A stretch of DNA of 64,000 nt from Isochrysis galbana (GCA_018136815.1 CM030931.1:1839398-1903397), one strand, 5' to 3'; counted from the stretch's first letter, positions 1 to 11,244 are shown. Numbers and translations are program-made. Notes: a model not told the origin generated them from the letters alone.

Positions 1-87
1 CGGAAGGAGTGGTCGTCGGAGGCTCAGTGAGTGGCTGGAGCTCCGTTAATCCTGCGGTCGACCGCGTGGTAGGACTCGGTGACGTTG

Positions 88-121
88 TAAACTCGGACTC
101 GGACTCGGACTCGGACTCGGA
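88..121. repeat. GGACTC hexamer tandem repeat
   Basis: About five head-to-tail copies of CGGACT/GGACTC. Looser copies occur at 150-170 and 310-335, and GACTCG-rich sequence returns at 3655-3725 on the other side of the Gag-like ORF. The sequence shows a simple repeat; whether the two clusters mark the ends of one retroelement cannot be decided here. No gene is supported in 1-775, although the 3' part of a minus-strand retroelement would lie here and beyond the window edge. Confidence 0.6.
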
Positions 122-775
122 TGGCTCAGAACGGGGTTTGCTCAAAACAGGCTTGGACTCGGACTCGAAAGAAAGTGGGGAAGAACCGGAGAACTGCGCC
201 TCCATCGTCGTAGCGATGGAGACTGGTGATACCGGTGATGACTGGACTGGGCTCAGACTCGTAGATGGGCTCGCGGTGGCGTAAGACGAAGAGGGTAATT
301 CTGAACGTGACTTGGACTCGGACTCGTACTCGGGAGACGTTTTGTGGCTCGGACATGCGAAATTTGATTTGAAGGATTGAAGGTTGGATTGGGCCTGCGG
401 CGGCTGGATTTTCGCAGACCGTGAGGTCTTGGACTGGGGATGCTTGAGGAGTGGCGGGGGGTAGCGGTTGAGCGGCTTGAGTTGATAGAGAGGCGGTGAC
501 GGTTGACTTGGTTTTGAGGACTCGTGCGTGATATCGAGAATCAGGATGGAATCATCGGCATTGGGAGAAATAGGGGCAATCGGCGAGGAGGCAGGAGAAA
601 GAGGGGGATGGAGGTGGCAGGGCTTGTCTGGAACTTGGGGAATCTTGGGGTACCGGTTGGAGGCCGTAGAAGTACTCGGCCGTAGCGTAATACGATCTTT
701 TGGTGGGTGGCGTTCAGGCCCACTACCCTGGACTGGTAGCGGGGTAACAGCGCGGACGTGGGCCCCGCCGGCGAC

Positions 776-3562
776 CTACTGGGCCGGACGGAGAACAACC
801 ATCGTGCGGAGGCGGCGGTGGACTTCTGGGTCGTTACCACACTCGCCACTGCCGCCTTCGCAGAGAAAACGAATGTATGGTTGGCAAACGACGGGGTTAT
901 GAGCTCCGTCGCCCGTGCCATACTTCCACAAGTCTGCCTCGGGCGTACCAGATGGAGCCCGGGGACGAAAGGCGCAGTACGCGCAGCCGTTGGCGTCGGT
1001 CCACTCCTTGACGTCGCGGTCTAAGTCGTCGAGACGCGGCGCCGTCATGGTGGCATCCGAGGGACGGCAGCGCGTGAGCGCAGCGCGAAGGGCCGGGTGA
1101 CCCGCGTAACGAGAGATTTGCCAGAAGCGGGCTCGCGCTCGAGACCAGCTACCTGGATCCCATTCCGAGAGGCCCGAATCGGCCGGAAGCCCAAGGCCGT
1201 TCGGAGGGGGATCACATTGGCGACGGGAAGACGTGCTTTTGCCGAGGGGACGGTCAAGAAGTGCGTCCGGTAACGGAGACGATGCGGAGTAATTCGTAGG
1301 CGGAGGCGGAGCCCGACGATTGTCAGCGCCAGTCGCCTTGCGGTTCGAGTTGTTGTTTTGCGATTTTAATGCCTCGGCCACCGCCGCTTGGACGGCGGCG
1401 ACCATCGAAGCCGTAGTGTCTGCGGGGTTAGAGGCAGTCTTAGCAACCTTGGCGGTCTTGGTGGACTTGGAAGTAGTCGCCGGCGGCGTCACGGCGGCGA
1501 CCGTGACCGACGCTTGTTGGCCAGCGCGGGCTTGTTCGTACGGGCTCAGGTAGCGCTGGCAGAGGTTGACGCACGAAAGGGCCGAACGAGGGAGCTCGTG
1601 GTTCTCGACGCGGAAGCGAGTCTTCGCAAGACACTCGCCGAACTTGGTCGCGTTATCCACGCCGCGAGCCGCGTCGACCTTGTCGTTCCGAATGATGGAC
1701 TCGAATCGTTGATTGATATCGTGCGACATGTTTGGGTGGTCCCAGACCGTCGTGGCATCCACCTTCGCGTCACCCATCTTGCGGACGTACGCGCGCACCA
1801 AATTCTTGGATAACTCTAAGAGATCGGAGCCGGCTTCACGGGCTACGAGGCGGTCCCACTCCATGGAGGCGGAGTCTTTGGCGAAGCCGGGCACGTTGGC
1901 CGCGAAGGTGGCGTCGCACTTGCGGAGAAGCACGTCGCAGGCCAGCGCGGGATTGAGAGAGAGAACCGGATCTTCGGCGAGATCGAGGAGGAAGGCGTAA
2001 ATCCTTTGGTTGCCGGTGGTGCACAAGTTGGCGGCCGCTAGCAAGGATGTAAAGATTTCACGGTGGTCGCAGCCGAGCGAGAGGGCGCGCTCGAGTGGCT
2101 TGATGAAGGACAGACGAAAATCATTCCAGGAGGTGGCCGCTGTCTGGACGTTGTCCGAGGCCAGGCCCTTGGGGAACTTGATCTCGGAAAGCTCTTTGCC
2201 CATTCGGACTTGGTGATGGAGGGTGCGGTCGAGGAAGAAGCGGCTCCGAGCCCACTTGGTCACGTGCTCCTTCTCGAAAAACACACGGTAGTGCCAAACA
2301 TTGCCGGCCCGAGAGAGGCCGCCGTTGAGAATGGCGTGGATTAGCTCGAAATCGTCGGAGTTCTTGTAGAGAGAAGCTACCTCATAGGGGGACATGTTAA
2401 ACAGTTGGTCCCATGAGGCTAGGATGACCTCTCGCTCAGAAACATCCCCGGCGAGGCTTGGATCGACGGGATGCCGCCGAGTCGCCGGATTTGGAAGCGA
2501 GCGGAGGCCCGCGACGGTGGGTGGAGGTTGGGGATCAGAAACAGGCTTGACAGACGGGACAGGAACGGGTGTATTGGGTACGGGATCGGAAATCGGATTT
2601 GGCGGAACGGAGAACGGCGCGGCGGGCAAAGGTTGAGAAGGGAACTTGGCCGAGGCAGGGGGAGCACCGATGGAGTTGTCTCCTTCTTCCACAAGCGGTG
2701 GCGAAGTTTCGACTCGAGACGAAGTCGTAGTGCCCGCTTGGCCCTGTAGAATGTTGAGTATCGTGTTGAAGGTAGACCCCACCTCTCGCTGAAATTCTTC
2801 GTGGCGCTGGGCGGCTTGGAGGGTAGAGGACTCGAGGCGGTCGACAGCGCCGCGGAGAGCCTCGATCTGGACTTGTTGGTCCATGATTTGGGCGGCGCCG
2901 ACGGTGGCGGTCGGAGGTGGAACGACGTTACGTTTGGGGTACGAATACGTCGACGGGGGTGGAACAAACTCTTCATATGGTGGGGGCTCGAAAGGAGGGA
3001 GGGACCGGACGGAACCCACATCATCTTCAGCACCAACCACAGAGGGATTGAGAGAGGAAGGAACACTTGGCAAAGGATCAGCGAAAGAAAGGAGAGGAAA
3101 GGCCACCGGTGGAGCAACGGACGAGGCTAGAGGACCCATTCCAGCTCCAGTTGACGGGGTGTGAGTAGAGGCCCGCGGAGGCGGCGGAACTTCGACCGTC
3201 GGCGCGGAGAGGCGAGAGGGGGGGAGAACTGGCTCGGAAAGGCTCTCCTTTGAAGAAGGGAGGGGTCCCACGAGGCTCTCTTCCCCAGGAGACTTCGACC
3301 CGAACAGTTCGGGAAGAGAAGAAGAAGAGACGGGCTCATGACGCGGGGACGATGAAGATTTCTCAAGGGAAGAACTCGACGTGACGACCGGAGCCGAAGG
3401 CGCGAGCGAAGATTTTGTGCTTGTCAGAGCAAGGCTCATCTCACTCTTGGAGATGGCCTGCGAGGGCGCGCCGGCAGCTAGCGCGGAATGCGGTTCTTGC
3501 GGGGAGCTCATGGAGCTTTCCTCGGGGGTGACTACGGGCATGGTGATCGACGCACGACGCAC
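776..3562 (-). CDS. Gag-like protein of a retroelement (putative)
   Basis: An uninterrupted 928-codon frame. The N-terminal ~220 residues are Ser/Pro-rich and low complexity. A short helical, Gln/Glu-rich stretch (residues ~225-260) could be a coiled coil. Residues ~375-700 form a globular, Leu-rich, alpha-helical region of the kind seen in retroelement capsid proteins. The C-terminal ~100 residues carry a CxxC (CAYC) followed later by His and Cys, which resembles but does not exactly match a CCHC zinc knuckle. The layout (disordered N-terminus, helical core, Cys/His tail, no introns) suits a Gag polyprotein. No protease or reverse transcriptase is visible downstream (toward position 1), where the window ends. 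The call is inference; a host disordered protein is the alternative. The start could also be one of the Met codons shortly downstream. Confidence 0.45.
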   Translation of the reverse strand: MRRASITMPVVTPEESSMSSPQEPHSALAAGAPSQAISKSEMSLALTSTKSSLAPSAPVVTSSSSLEKSSSSPRHEPVSSSSLPELFGSKSPGEESLVGPLPSSKESLSEPVLPPSRLSAPTVEVPPPPRASTHTPSTGAGMGPLASSVAPPVAFPLLSFADPLPSVPSSLNPSVVGAEDDVGSVRSLPPFEPPPYEEFVPPPSTYSYPKRNVVPPPTATVGAAQIMDQQVQIEALRGAVDRLESSTLQAAQRHEEFQREVGSTFNTILNILQGQAGTTTSSRVETSPPLVEEGDNSIGAPPASAKFPSQPLPAAPFSVPPNPISDPVPNTPVPVPSVKPVSDPQPPPTVAGLRSLPNPATRRHPVDPSLAGDVSEREVILASWDQLFNMSPYEVASLYKNSDDFELIHAILNGGLSRAGNVWHYRVFFEKEHVTKWARSRFFLDRTLHHQVRMGKELSEIKFPKGLASDNVQTAATSWNDFRLSFIKPLERALSLGCDHREIFTSLLAAANLCTTGNQRIYAFLLDLAEDPVLSLNPALACDVLLRKCDATFAANVPGFAKDSASMEWDRLVAREAGSDLLELSKNLVRAYVRKMGDAKVDATTVWDHPNMSHDINQRFESIIRNDKVDAARGVDNATKFGECLAKTRFRVENHELPRSALSCVNLCQRYLSPYEQARAGQQASVTVAAVTPPATTSKSTKTAKVAKTASNPADTTASMVAAVQAAVAEALKSQNNNSNRKATGADNRRAPPPPTNYSASSPLPDALLDRPLGKSTSSRRQCDPPPNGLGLPADSGLSEWDPGSWSRARARFWQISRYAGHPALRAALTRCRPSDATMTAPRLDDLDRDVKEWTDANGCAYCAFRPRAPSGTPEADLWKYGTGDGAHNPVVCQPYIRFLCEGGSGECGNDPEVHRRLRTMVVLRPAQ

Positions 3563-5091
3563 GACGCACGGAGGGCGCGGAAGTGTGGAAGGAGGCTTGT
3601 GGGAGGTGGTGGCAGGCGACTGGGGGTGGCTCAGGCGCGTGCTTGGCTGGTATTGACTCGTTGACTCGGGGTATAGACTCGGGAACTCGGGGGGACTCGC
3701 TTGGGAACACGGTGGGACTCGACGAAGTTGCTACAAAATCACTCACAAGAAACCCAAACCCCAACGACCTTGGGCTCAGAAAACTAACGTAAACACTCCG
3801 GAATCATACGATAAACAAACCCTCCCCGTGCGACAAAGGCTGAGGTCGCGATCGCTCGTCATGCGCGAAGAAATACGGAAAGAGAGCGCAAAACTACGCA
3901 AACGAAGGGTTCAAACTATCGTTAAAGTGAAAACTCGTCCGCTGAAGCCAACGCGGAGGGTCGAGGAGAGGTCCAAACTCGCGCGGGGGGAAGAAGGCGA
4001 TGTGCAGAGAGACCTTCTAGACAAGCGACGAGCAAGGGGCGACGAAACAAGACGCGAGACGCGGGGCGCGTGCCATTCGTTCTTCCCTTCTTTCACCGAA
4101 AACGCGGCGAAACTAACGTTAAACATCGGTACCCCCTCCGCGAGAATCGCGAAGAAGAACGGACGAGATGGAGGCAATCATCGAAGGAATCGCGAGAGGA
4201 ATCGAAGCGAGGGGGGGGAAACAGCGCGCGCGGGGGGGGGAACGAACGACGGCCGGAGGAAACGAACCGCGCGCGGAGGAGAAGAACCTCGCGCGGGGGG
4301 GGGGAATAATATAACGGCCGGAGGCGACGGATGGCACGCCGAGAGGAAGAACCTGCCGCGGGGGGCGAGGGACCGAGGGCACGGCGGGGCAGCGTGGGAG
4401 GGCGCGAGGGTGATCTCGGAGCGAGATCGCGTCCTTTCCCTCGCGGAGCGCAGAGAGACCCCCACGGAACATCCTGGGACCGGAGAATGTTTTGGACGAA
4501 ACTTCCCTCCGTCGGCCGAGGAGAGGAGGACGGAGAGAGAGAGAGAGAGAGAGTCTCGCAGAGCAACTGCGGAACGAGAAGTCGAAGTCATGCCGGTTTA
4601 TTACCTTAAACGAGCCAACAATTATAGTAACAGCAAAAACAAAATTCGAATCGCAAATTTCGAGACCAAAATCTGCAAACCTCGACTTGAGACCATGGGG
4701 AATCCGAATCTGTGTGTCTTGTGCGTCAGTGGCAACACGGGGAACTGTTCAATTGTAATTGTGAGCGCGTACCTTACACGAATATTCATGCCTACAGCCT
4801 TCAGATGGGCAGGAATACAACAGTGTGTGTGTGGGAGAGAGAGAGCTCAAAGACCGTCTTTTCCTCACCCTCCTCCTCCTCCTCCTCCTTCGTCCTAGTG
4901 CTGAGGGACCGCGTCTCATCGGTAACGGAGCTCGTAGGAGTACCCCGCGATGGGTGTGTGTGCGCGGTTGGTGCATGGCTCGTCCGGTGGATGTGGCTAG
5001 GGATACTAGCCAACAAGACCTCTTTCTTACAAGACTAACTACAACTTCTAACGTCCCGCCACTGGGCAGCCAGCGCGCGGAGCCGTCGGAG
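3563..5091. other. Intergenic, low-complexity
   Basis: No convincing gene. The plus strand stays open for long stretches (e.g. 3828-4898) only because it is purine-rich; the translation is Arg/Glu/Gly-rich with no domain. A (GA)n run lies at 4530-4552. Positions ~4945-5015 hold a dispersed repeat found inverted at 60379-60443. The 5' UTR of the dioxygenase gene at 5092 probably lies at the right edge. Confidence 0.5.
4945..5015 (-). repeat. Dispersed repeat, inverted copy at 60379-60443
   Basis: The reverse complement closely matches 60379-60443 (shared core GGACGAGCCATGC with CTAGCCACAT before it and CCAACCGCGCACAC after it). The copy at 60 kb is abutted by a short TIR element. Unit function unknown. 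Confidence 0.6.
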
Positions 5092-6152
5092 ATGTGGACG
5101 GTGTGCGGCGTGGTCTCCGCCGCGCTGATGCTGCCAGCTCCACCGCTCCACCGCTTCTACCGATGCCCCGCGCCGCACATGGTCTCGGAGAGGCACAACC
5201 AGGCGTACAAGGACACGATCAAGTTCTTCGCTCCGTATGAGAGAGGCAGTGCTCCACCTCGCGCTTACTCGCCCTCAGAGCGGAAAAGCTACGGCGAATA
5301 TCTCCCGGCCAACCTTGTGCTAGGGGGCACACAGAGGCAGCCGATCCACGAGTCCGTCCATCCCATCCTCACGGAGGAGGAGTGCGAGGTGCTCTGCCTT
5401 GTCCCATTGGCTTGCTGCCTGCTCCCATGAGTTGTGTCTTCTACTGTATTAGGACATTGGGCCCTGAAGCTCCCGCCCTTGTTTGAGGACGCAAATACTC
5501 TGTGGGGCTGGAGCGGGCCCGTCCTTGAGTGGATCCTCTCGTTGGTGTTTAGGTAGTTATCGCCGAGGCTGAAGATGTCGCGGCTCACCAGCTGGGTGGA
5601 TGGACATCGAAGCGGCATTTCAATCACCCCACAACTGACATTCCACTCCAGGAGCTTCCGAAAACACGTGCTTTGCTCAATGAGGCTCTTCCAGATCGCA
5701 TCTACCCATTCCTGGGCTCCGCCTTCGAAGGCGTACTTCCCGATCCACACAGCTTGCGGGTTGCAGACGCGTTCGTCGTCAAGTGAGTCCTTTCCGCCCC
5801 ACAAACCCGATTTCTATAGCACTTGCCCTCATCCCTAGTCGGATGTGTTGCAATCAGGTACAACGCGTCGGGTGGGCAAAGCTTCCTTGCCCCTCACCGC
5901 GACGGGTCGGTGATATCCTTCAATTTGGCGCTAAACCCTCGCTCGGATTATGAGGGTGGAGGGACCTGGTTCGAGACTCTGGGCAAGACGCTCCCGATTG
6001 AGCGGGGACACATCGTGACGCACGCATCCGGCGTCCTTCACGGTGGACACCCGATCACCTCTGGACTTCGTTACATCTTGGTCGCGTTTGTGATTGTCGA
6101 AGGTTACCAGAATTGGGCCATGCGCTTCATGAAGGGTGTATGGGATTTGTGA
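5092..6152 (+). CDS. 2-oxoglutarate/Fe(II)-dependent dioxygenase (prolyl/lysyl hydroxylase-like), 3 exons
   Basis: Exons inferred at 5092-5388, 5553-5782 and 5858-6152 (GT-AG, phases 0 and 2), giving about 273 residues. The last exon carries the double-stranded beta-helix core: YNASGG, then HRDGS with the iron-binding HxD pair (about His189 and Asp191), EGGGTWF, the distal iron ligand in LHGGHPIT, and the 2-oxoglutarate-binding Arg in SGLRYILVAF (about Arg247). This is the P4Hc / 2OG-FeII_Oxy_3 pattern. Members hydroxylate Pro or Lys in proteins or small substrates; the substrate here cannot be told. The first ~25 residues are hydrophobic (MWTVCGVVSAALMLPAPP) and could be a signal peptide or anchor, suggesting an ER/Golgi location. 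An upstream in-frame Met near 4825 exists, but its sequence is low complexity, so the Met at 5092 is preferred. No downstream partner. Confidence 0.82.
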
Positions 6153-7348
6153 CTCTCCGCCAGCACAAGAGCGCAGGATCTAATTCCTAGTCAAATGGCA
6201 AATGGCAATTTGCACTCAATTTTTCGATTGTGGCTATACTGTATCTTGTGCCACGGCCCCGGGGTATAGATAAAATAAGGTGTTTAGCCAGAGGAACCTC
6301 TGAAGATCCAGGGCTGCCACCTTCACTGGGCACGGGTTCTCACTACCGCTCATCCGCCACCTCCCTTCTAAAAGTAAAAAAATCGCTTGTGTCGCTATGA
6401 AGAAGACGGCTACTACTGCTACTGCTACTAGCTACTAGTTAGTATGCTACCCTCGACCGGGGACCGGGAGAACGCCGCCATCGTCCTTGCCCCTCACTCA
6501 CTCACCTTTCCGCTAAACTATTGCTAAAACGATAGGCTCGTGGAGCGCCCCCGCCCCCCGGCCCCCTCTTGCCGTCACGACCGCCAGTGCGTGGGCGATG
6601 TGCCCATGGTGGATGGACACGCCCTTGTCGCCGAAGGCCGAAGCGCCCATCTAGTTAATAGTGCGATAATAATGCGATAATAATAAAATATCTGAGCGAT
6701 AGTACCACTACTCCCACTACGAAAACACTATTGTTATAGTTTCAGCGAGAGCGCCCACCCCCCCCCCCCCAGCTCCCTGCAGTCACGCCCCAACGGGGCC
6801 GCCCCAAGCCGCCCCCGGATCTGTTCTCGGGAAAAGCCGCGTCAGACCATCTCCTTGCTGCACTCGCATCCCTCGAGACACCCGAGTACAGACGAGGACG
6901 CTACTTCGACCCCCCCTAGACATTAGCATCACACCGAAAACGGTGCGATGAAAACTATAGATCTCCTGTTAACCACGGCAAGCGAGAAGATATACACAAA
7001 CAACGGCAAACAAAGACGCGGATAACCGTGTGGCGTGTGGTCCGACACGAGGAGCCTTATTATCGCCACCTTCCTCCGAGACGAAACAAAGACGAGAACC
7101 ACGCCCTCTTATCCAACCCGCATTAGAGCTCAAAGCTCAAAGCAACGCGACTTAACATCCAACATCCGACTAGCGACTAGCACGACAAGGCCCCAATGAG
7201 AAACTTACGACGGAAATACCCGAGACGCAACGCGCACTAGCTGAAGAGCGCGCCAAGAAGATGACGCCCCTAAATAAATCAACCCTAAAGCACTACATGC
7301 CGCTATACCACCAACTCCGCGTCGTCTTCTTGGATATCCTGTCAGCAG
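6153..7348. other. Intergenic, no gene seen
   Basis: No coding frame of note. It contains short dispersed words such as TACCACTACTCCCACTA at 6700-6720, also found at 20042, and a poly-C run near 6757. Confidence 0.5.
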
Positions 7349-7735
7349 CTAGTTTCTTCCTGAAGTTGTTGTTTGCTTTTTGGTTTTTGGTCTCCAAGCG
7401 GCACTCCTAATATGGTCGCGTATTCGTGAGTCTTTAACCACTTGAAATCGCTTGAAGTCTTTGGGGGGGGACTTGCGGCGTAGGGAGCCCATTCGAAGCC
7501 CCTCGAATTTCGACTCGTTGGGTTTGCCGCTGGAAGCTGTTGAGTATCGGTCGACCCATCTCAGGGAACGCCTTAAACTGCGGTAGTCCGGTGCCAGAAG
7601 TTGGGTATCATCAGCAAATTGGCTGATTTTGATTTTGAGTTCAGCTCCGTTTATTTTGATACCGTTGACGCTGCCGTCATTGTTTATGGCCCGAGTAAGG
7701 GCTTCCGCCGTGAAGAGGAGGGGAAATCGCATCAT
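7349..7735 (-). pseudogene. LINE reverse transcriptase fragment
   Basis: The minus-strand translation contains EALTRAINND, then NGIKI, then KISQFADDTQLLA, which is the RT palm motif with catalytic F/YADD, followed by SLRRSLRWVDRYSTASSGKPN, typical of the segment after the catalytic Asp pair in non-LTR reverse transcriptases. The fragment covers only about 120 residues around the active site. The endonuclease, fingers and C-terminus are missing, so it cannot be functional. It lies just downstream of a MERA-type ORF1 start at 8113 on the same strand, which suggests one internally deleted LINE copy. Confidence 0.8.
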
Positions 7736-7987
7736 ATAGGAAGAATGCGATAGGTAGGGGTAGGGGGTGAAATAAAGCTGGACCTCATGTTGCACCTTCT
7801 TGATTGGCTCCCGCGCTTCGTGGGGCCGCGCTTTGATATGGACATGGACCATCGATGGGAACAGCGAATGGCGAGGGGGCGAATGGCGAATGAGTGACAG
7901 TCGATGGACGATGGAACGGGAGGTGGTTGGTGGTCTTGCTAGGTGTGTGGCTGACCGGGGGTGGCACGGGCCTCGGCTCGTGCGCAA

Positions 7988-8113
7988 CTAACTGAGTGTT
8001 TGGGGCGCTGTCTCGCTGCCGCTTGGGCGGCGCGGCGTCAGCCATGGGCCGATCACGGTCGGCGCGGCGGGCGTGGGCGGCAGGAGAGGAGGGGGAAGCG
8101 GCGCGCGCTCCAT
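7988..8113 (-). pseudogene. LINE ORF1 5' end, truncated (MERA-type start)
   Basis: The frame starts with MERAP and is Pro-rich for about 40 codons before a stop. Equivalent MERA starts occur at 20373 (plus) and 38165 (minus), each with a CAACTA or CTATAGTTGG-like word just upstream. The shared start in three copies supports a common mobile ORF1; this copy is cut off and followed by a reverse transcriptase fragment. Confidence 0.55.
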
Positions 8114-8826
8114 GTACCCTAAGCTTTTGAAAGATAGTTGCCAATCATTTAGCCTAGGCCTCGGGGGCTCTTGACTATTGAGCGGTGCAGCCTCAAGGTA
8201 ATGCAGATATTCAAGCAAGTTCATTCGATCGACGGCACGTAACAATAGACTTGCACCCCGATAGTAGTAGATACGTACTACAGATTCAGATTGATCATGC
8301 GCTACCCGAGATAAGACAACGAAAGAACGGATCGGCCAATCACCAACCTCACAGCTCGCAGCCATTGCCGTTCATCTGGAGCGGCGTGTTTTTGCGCCTA
8401 CATGCGACTATGCTACAATGATTGCATCGTGAATATTCCTCGAACAATCGTGCGATGGCAATGAACTTTCTCCACATCTTCGCTTGCGGCCTTTTCGTCA
8501 TTAGGGATAGCGTATCCGTGGTGAGAATGATGCGCGGCCCCTCAATTATACAAATATGGCGCCGCCGCAACGACGGCAGGACGACGGACCCTACGCTGAA
8601 TCAATGTGAAGTGCAATTTACCTAGCCTAGCACTATGCCGAGATACACCGCAGAATTGGACCTCCAACAGCTTTTTTGCAAGTTGAGCCGCTTGATCAGG
8701 ATGAAACACCCACTCTTGTGAGTATCAACACACCAGTCAGATGGTGTTGCGACCGATGCGATCGCAATGGTGGAAGGAAATTAAACACCACGCAAGCGCG
8801 GGCGCCCATCCGCGTAGGTTGACACC
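8114..8826. other. Intergenic, no gene seen
   Basis: Short frames only, with no recognisable domain. The left part probably belongs to the LINE 5' region; the right part is the 3' flank of the ATG9 gene. Confidence 0.4.
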
Positions 8827-11244
8827 TCAGAGATCGGTGCTCACAGTCGTGACAGGCCGCAGAGAGCCCGGTGGGACTCCACCAGGTGGAGGCGGTGCGG
8901 CAGGCGCCTCGCGGCCCGGCGGTAGCCCGTTGGGCGCCTTGTCCGGCGCATATTCCACGTATTCGCCGGAGATGTCCTCGCCCTGCTCATGCGGCAGGGC
9001 TGCAGGCGCCACTCCATTGGCAGTCTGCGTTGGTGCGGTCGGCATCCCGGCTGTGGGCATGTCGACCGCAATGCTCGCGGACGGCCCGCAACCGTCCCGG
9101 GCCACAAAGTGCTGATCGAGCAACCCCATGAGATCGGCTGTGAGTGCCTCGGCCTGGAGCTCACTGGAGACGGCGCCTAGCGTGCCGGCCCCTGCAAACG
9201 ACACCATCGGATGGTAGCCTGCGCCCACATGAGTGGAGCTCGCGCCACCGCGTGGGAGCGACGAGTCGGGTCCGTTGAACGACGAGGTTGCAAGCAGCAT
9301 CAGCCCACTCGCACCGAGGGACGAGGGCATGAAGGCGGTAGAAGCGCCGCCGACGCTTGCGATATTTAGGGCTGCCATCGGGTTCGAGTCCATCCCGCCT
9401 ACGGCAGTGGAGGCCGCCTGGGCAACGTCAGCCGTAGCGCCAATAGTTGACGAGGCGCACCCGAGCGCGTCCAATTCATCTCGTGTCGAACCTGCCGCCG
9501 CTGCCGCTGCTGCCAGGCGATGGACGGCGGCGACGGAGCCACGACCGGCGATGTTATCCAGGAGACCGTCGCCCGCGTCGTGCCTCCACGAAGGGTGGTT
9601 CATCTTGAAGTTGAGATATGCCTTCTCCATCTTGCCGTCGCACGAGCGCAGGTCGGCCATCCCATCGACGGGCGCGCCGTATCGTGTATCCCCATGCCTT
9701 TCAAAATCGAATAGCGCGAAGCCGCAGACGTGCCCAACCCCTTCGACGTGAACCGTGAAGGACTTGACGAAGTTCAGGATTTGCTCAGCGCGCTGCGGCA
9801 AGGCGAAGCAAAGCAGAAAGGGCGTGGTGATGCAGCCAAGAATCTCCTGTAGGACGAGGAGGACGCGATACTGATACATGCGAGAGAACTCGAGGTAGAC
9901 CGGCCGAGTGTGCCCCTTGCCGCGCCAACTGGTGGGGAAGTAGTGCGTGTGGGTGGCAACTGACTGCATCAGCGCCTCGGGATGGAGCTTGGCCGGTGGC
10001 GACTCGGAGAAGGCGCGCGAGATTGCGAGGATGGTGGAGGCCATCGCAAGCCACCAAAGCAAGTTGTACCCATGGCGCGGCTGCGAGCTGATGCCGAAAA
10101 TCGAATCGGGCGACAGCCGATAGAAGACGAGCACACTCTCGTTGACAAGCGAGATGACGATGAGAAGTGCCGCAAGCGAGCCGATCAGGAAAGTGACAAA
10201 ACGCGCAAAGAGTGTGAGCAAGGGCGCAGGGAACTGCTGGACGTACGCGGTGGCATCGTTGGTGGAGGCCAGCATGCGTGCCTCAAAGATGTGAGGCAGC
10301 TCGTTGAATTCACGCATAGTCCAGCGTGCGCGCAGCGTGTAGTCGCGTGAAAAGGCGGACGCTGCCGGCCGGCGGTGAAACTCCTCGGCATGGCGCAGGA
10401 AGAAGAAGATAAGCATGAACGCCGCGATGAATGGCGAGAGTAGCAGGTTGAGGATCCCCGCCACGACGAGCCGGCGCTGCAGCCCGTGTAGATCGTCAAC
10501 GAACGACTGACGAATGCGGAAGCCCTGTTTGTCGAACATGGCGTCCAGAATGCATACCTCAAGGTTCCACTCAAGCGTCTTGGTGAGCATGCACAGAGAG
10601 GGCAGGAAGGGCAGTGGCTCGAGGGGCAGCAGCCCTCGATTGATGAGGGCAACCATGTAATTCTCCTTGCGCAGGATACGGTTGGCAATATCGTGCGCCG
10701 TCAGCTGGTCCTTCACAATGCACAGGCGCGCCGTACTCTGAAGCTCGACGATGCGCTGAACAACAGTGTCCCATGACACGACGAGCAGATCCGAGTCGTC
10801 AACATGCAGCTTGTCGCGGTAGAAGGCGCGCATCTCAAGTAGCGCGCGCAAGTCCCAAAAGAAGTGAGCGACCATCCACAGCCAGTAGAGCGAAAAGAGC
10901 ACGAGGAAGAGCACGAGGAAGGGCGAGGGTCGCGAGAAGGCGTCGGCGCGCAGCAGGCTGACCGCGGCGCAGCTCGCCTCGTCGACACACTCGTTGACGA
11001 GTCCGTCCCAGTTGATGGCCTCAACGAGATAGCCAGTGAAGAGGATGGTGAATGCGAGCATGACGAGGCTGATGATGCGGGAGGCAAGCATGCACCACAG
11101 CCCGCGCTCGTGGAAGTAGGCATATACCCTCGTGAAGAACGAGTCGAGGTCCGCGATCGCCTCCCACCGCTCTCGCGTGTTGCCGTGCAGCAGCGCCGGG
11201 TTCATCTCCATCTCGAGGAGCAGCCGCTCGTTGTGCTCAGCCAT
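8827..11244 (-). CDS. ATG9: Autophagy protein ATG9, lipid scramblase
   Basis: A single-exon frame of about 805 residues, in the usual size range of the family. ATG9 is the multispanning membrane protein carried on small vesicles that seeds autophagosomes and scrambles phospholipids between leaflets. Family signatures are in order: an N-terminal helix segment with LLHGNTRERWEAIADLDSFF and the first membrane spans (residues ~40-150), RWTMREFNELPHIFEARM (~305-322), HYFPTSWRGKG (~434), a membrane-associated segment with ITTPFLLCF, VEGVGHVCGFALFDFERHGD and the KMEKAYLNFKMNHPSW box. The C-terminal ~200 residues are Ala/Gly/Ser-rich and poorly conserved, as in other ATG9s. The frame is open further upstream, but that part is Pro/Ser/Leu low complexity; the Met at 11244 (MAEHNERLL) begins family-like sequence and is preferred. 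A long CT-rich tract (coding strand) precedes it. Confidence 0.93.
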   Translation of the reverse strand: MAEHNERLLLEMEMNPALLHGNTRERWEAIADLDSFFTRVYAYFHERGLWCMLASRIISLVMLAFTILFTGYLVEAINWDGLVNECVDEASCAAVSLLRADAFSRPSPFLVLFLVLFSLYWLWMVAHFFWDLRALLEMRAFYRDKLHVDDSDLLVVSWDTVVQRIVELQSTARLCIVKDQLTAHDIANRILRKENYMVALINRGLLPLEPLPFLPSLCMLTKTLEWNLEVCILDAMFDKQGFRIRQSFVDDLHGLQRRLVVAGILNLLLSPFIAAFMLIFFFLRHAEEFHRRPAASAFSRDYTLRARWTMREFNELPHIFEARMLASTNDATAYVQQFPAPLLTLFARFVTFLIGSLAALLIVISLVNESVLVFYRLSPDSIFGISSQPRHGYNLLWWLAMASTILAISRAFSESPPAKLHPEALMQSVATHTHYFPTSWRGKGHTRPVYLEFSRMYQYRVLLVLQEILGCITTPFLLCFALPQRAEQILNFVKSFTVHVEGVGHVCGFALFDFERHGDTRYGAPVDGMADLRSCDGKMEKAYLNFKMNHPSWRHDAGDGLLDNIAGRGSVAAVHRLAAAAAAAGSTRDELDALGCASSTIGATADVAQAASTAVGGMDSNPMAALNIASVGGASTAFMPSSLGASGLMLLATSSFNGPDSSLPRGGASSTHVGAGYHPMVSFAGAGTLGAVSSELQAEALTADLMGLLDQHFVARDGCGPSASIAVDMPTAGMPTAPTQTANGVAPAALPHEQGEDISGEYVEYAPDKAPNGLPPGREAPAAPPPPGGVPPGSLRPVTTVSTDL

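Noticed and set aside
3828-4898. 356-codon plus-strand frame
   Set aside because: Arg/Glu/Gly-rich translation of purine-rich DNA, no domain, several equally long frames overlap on the other strand.
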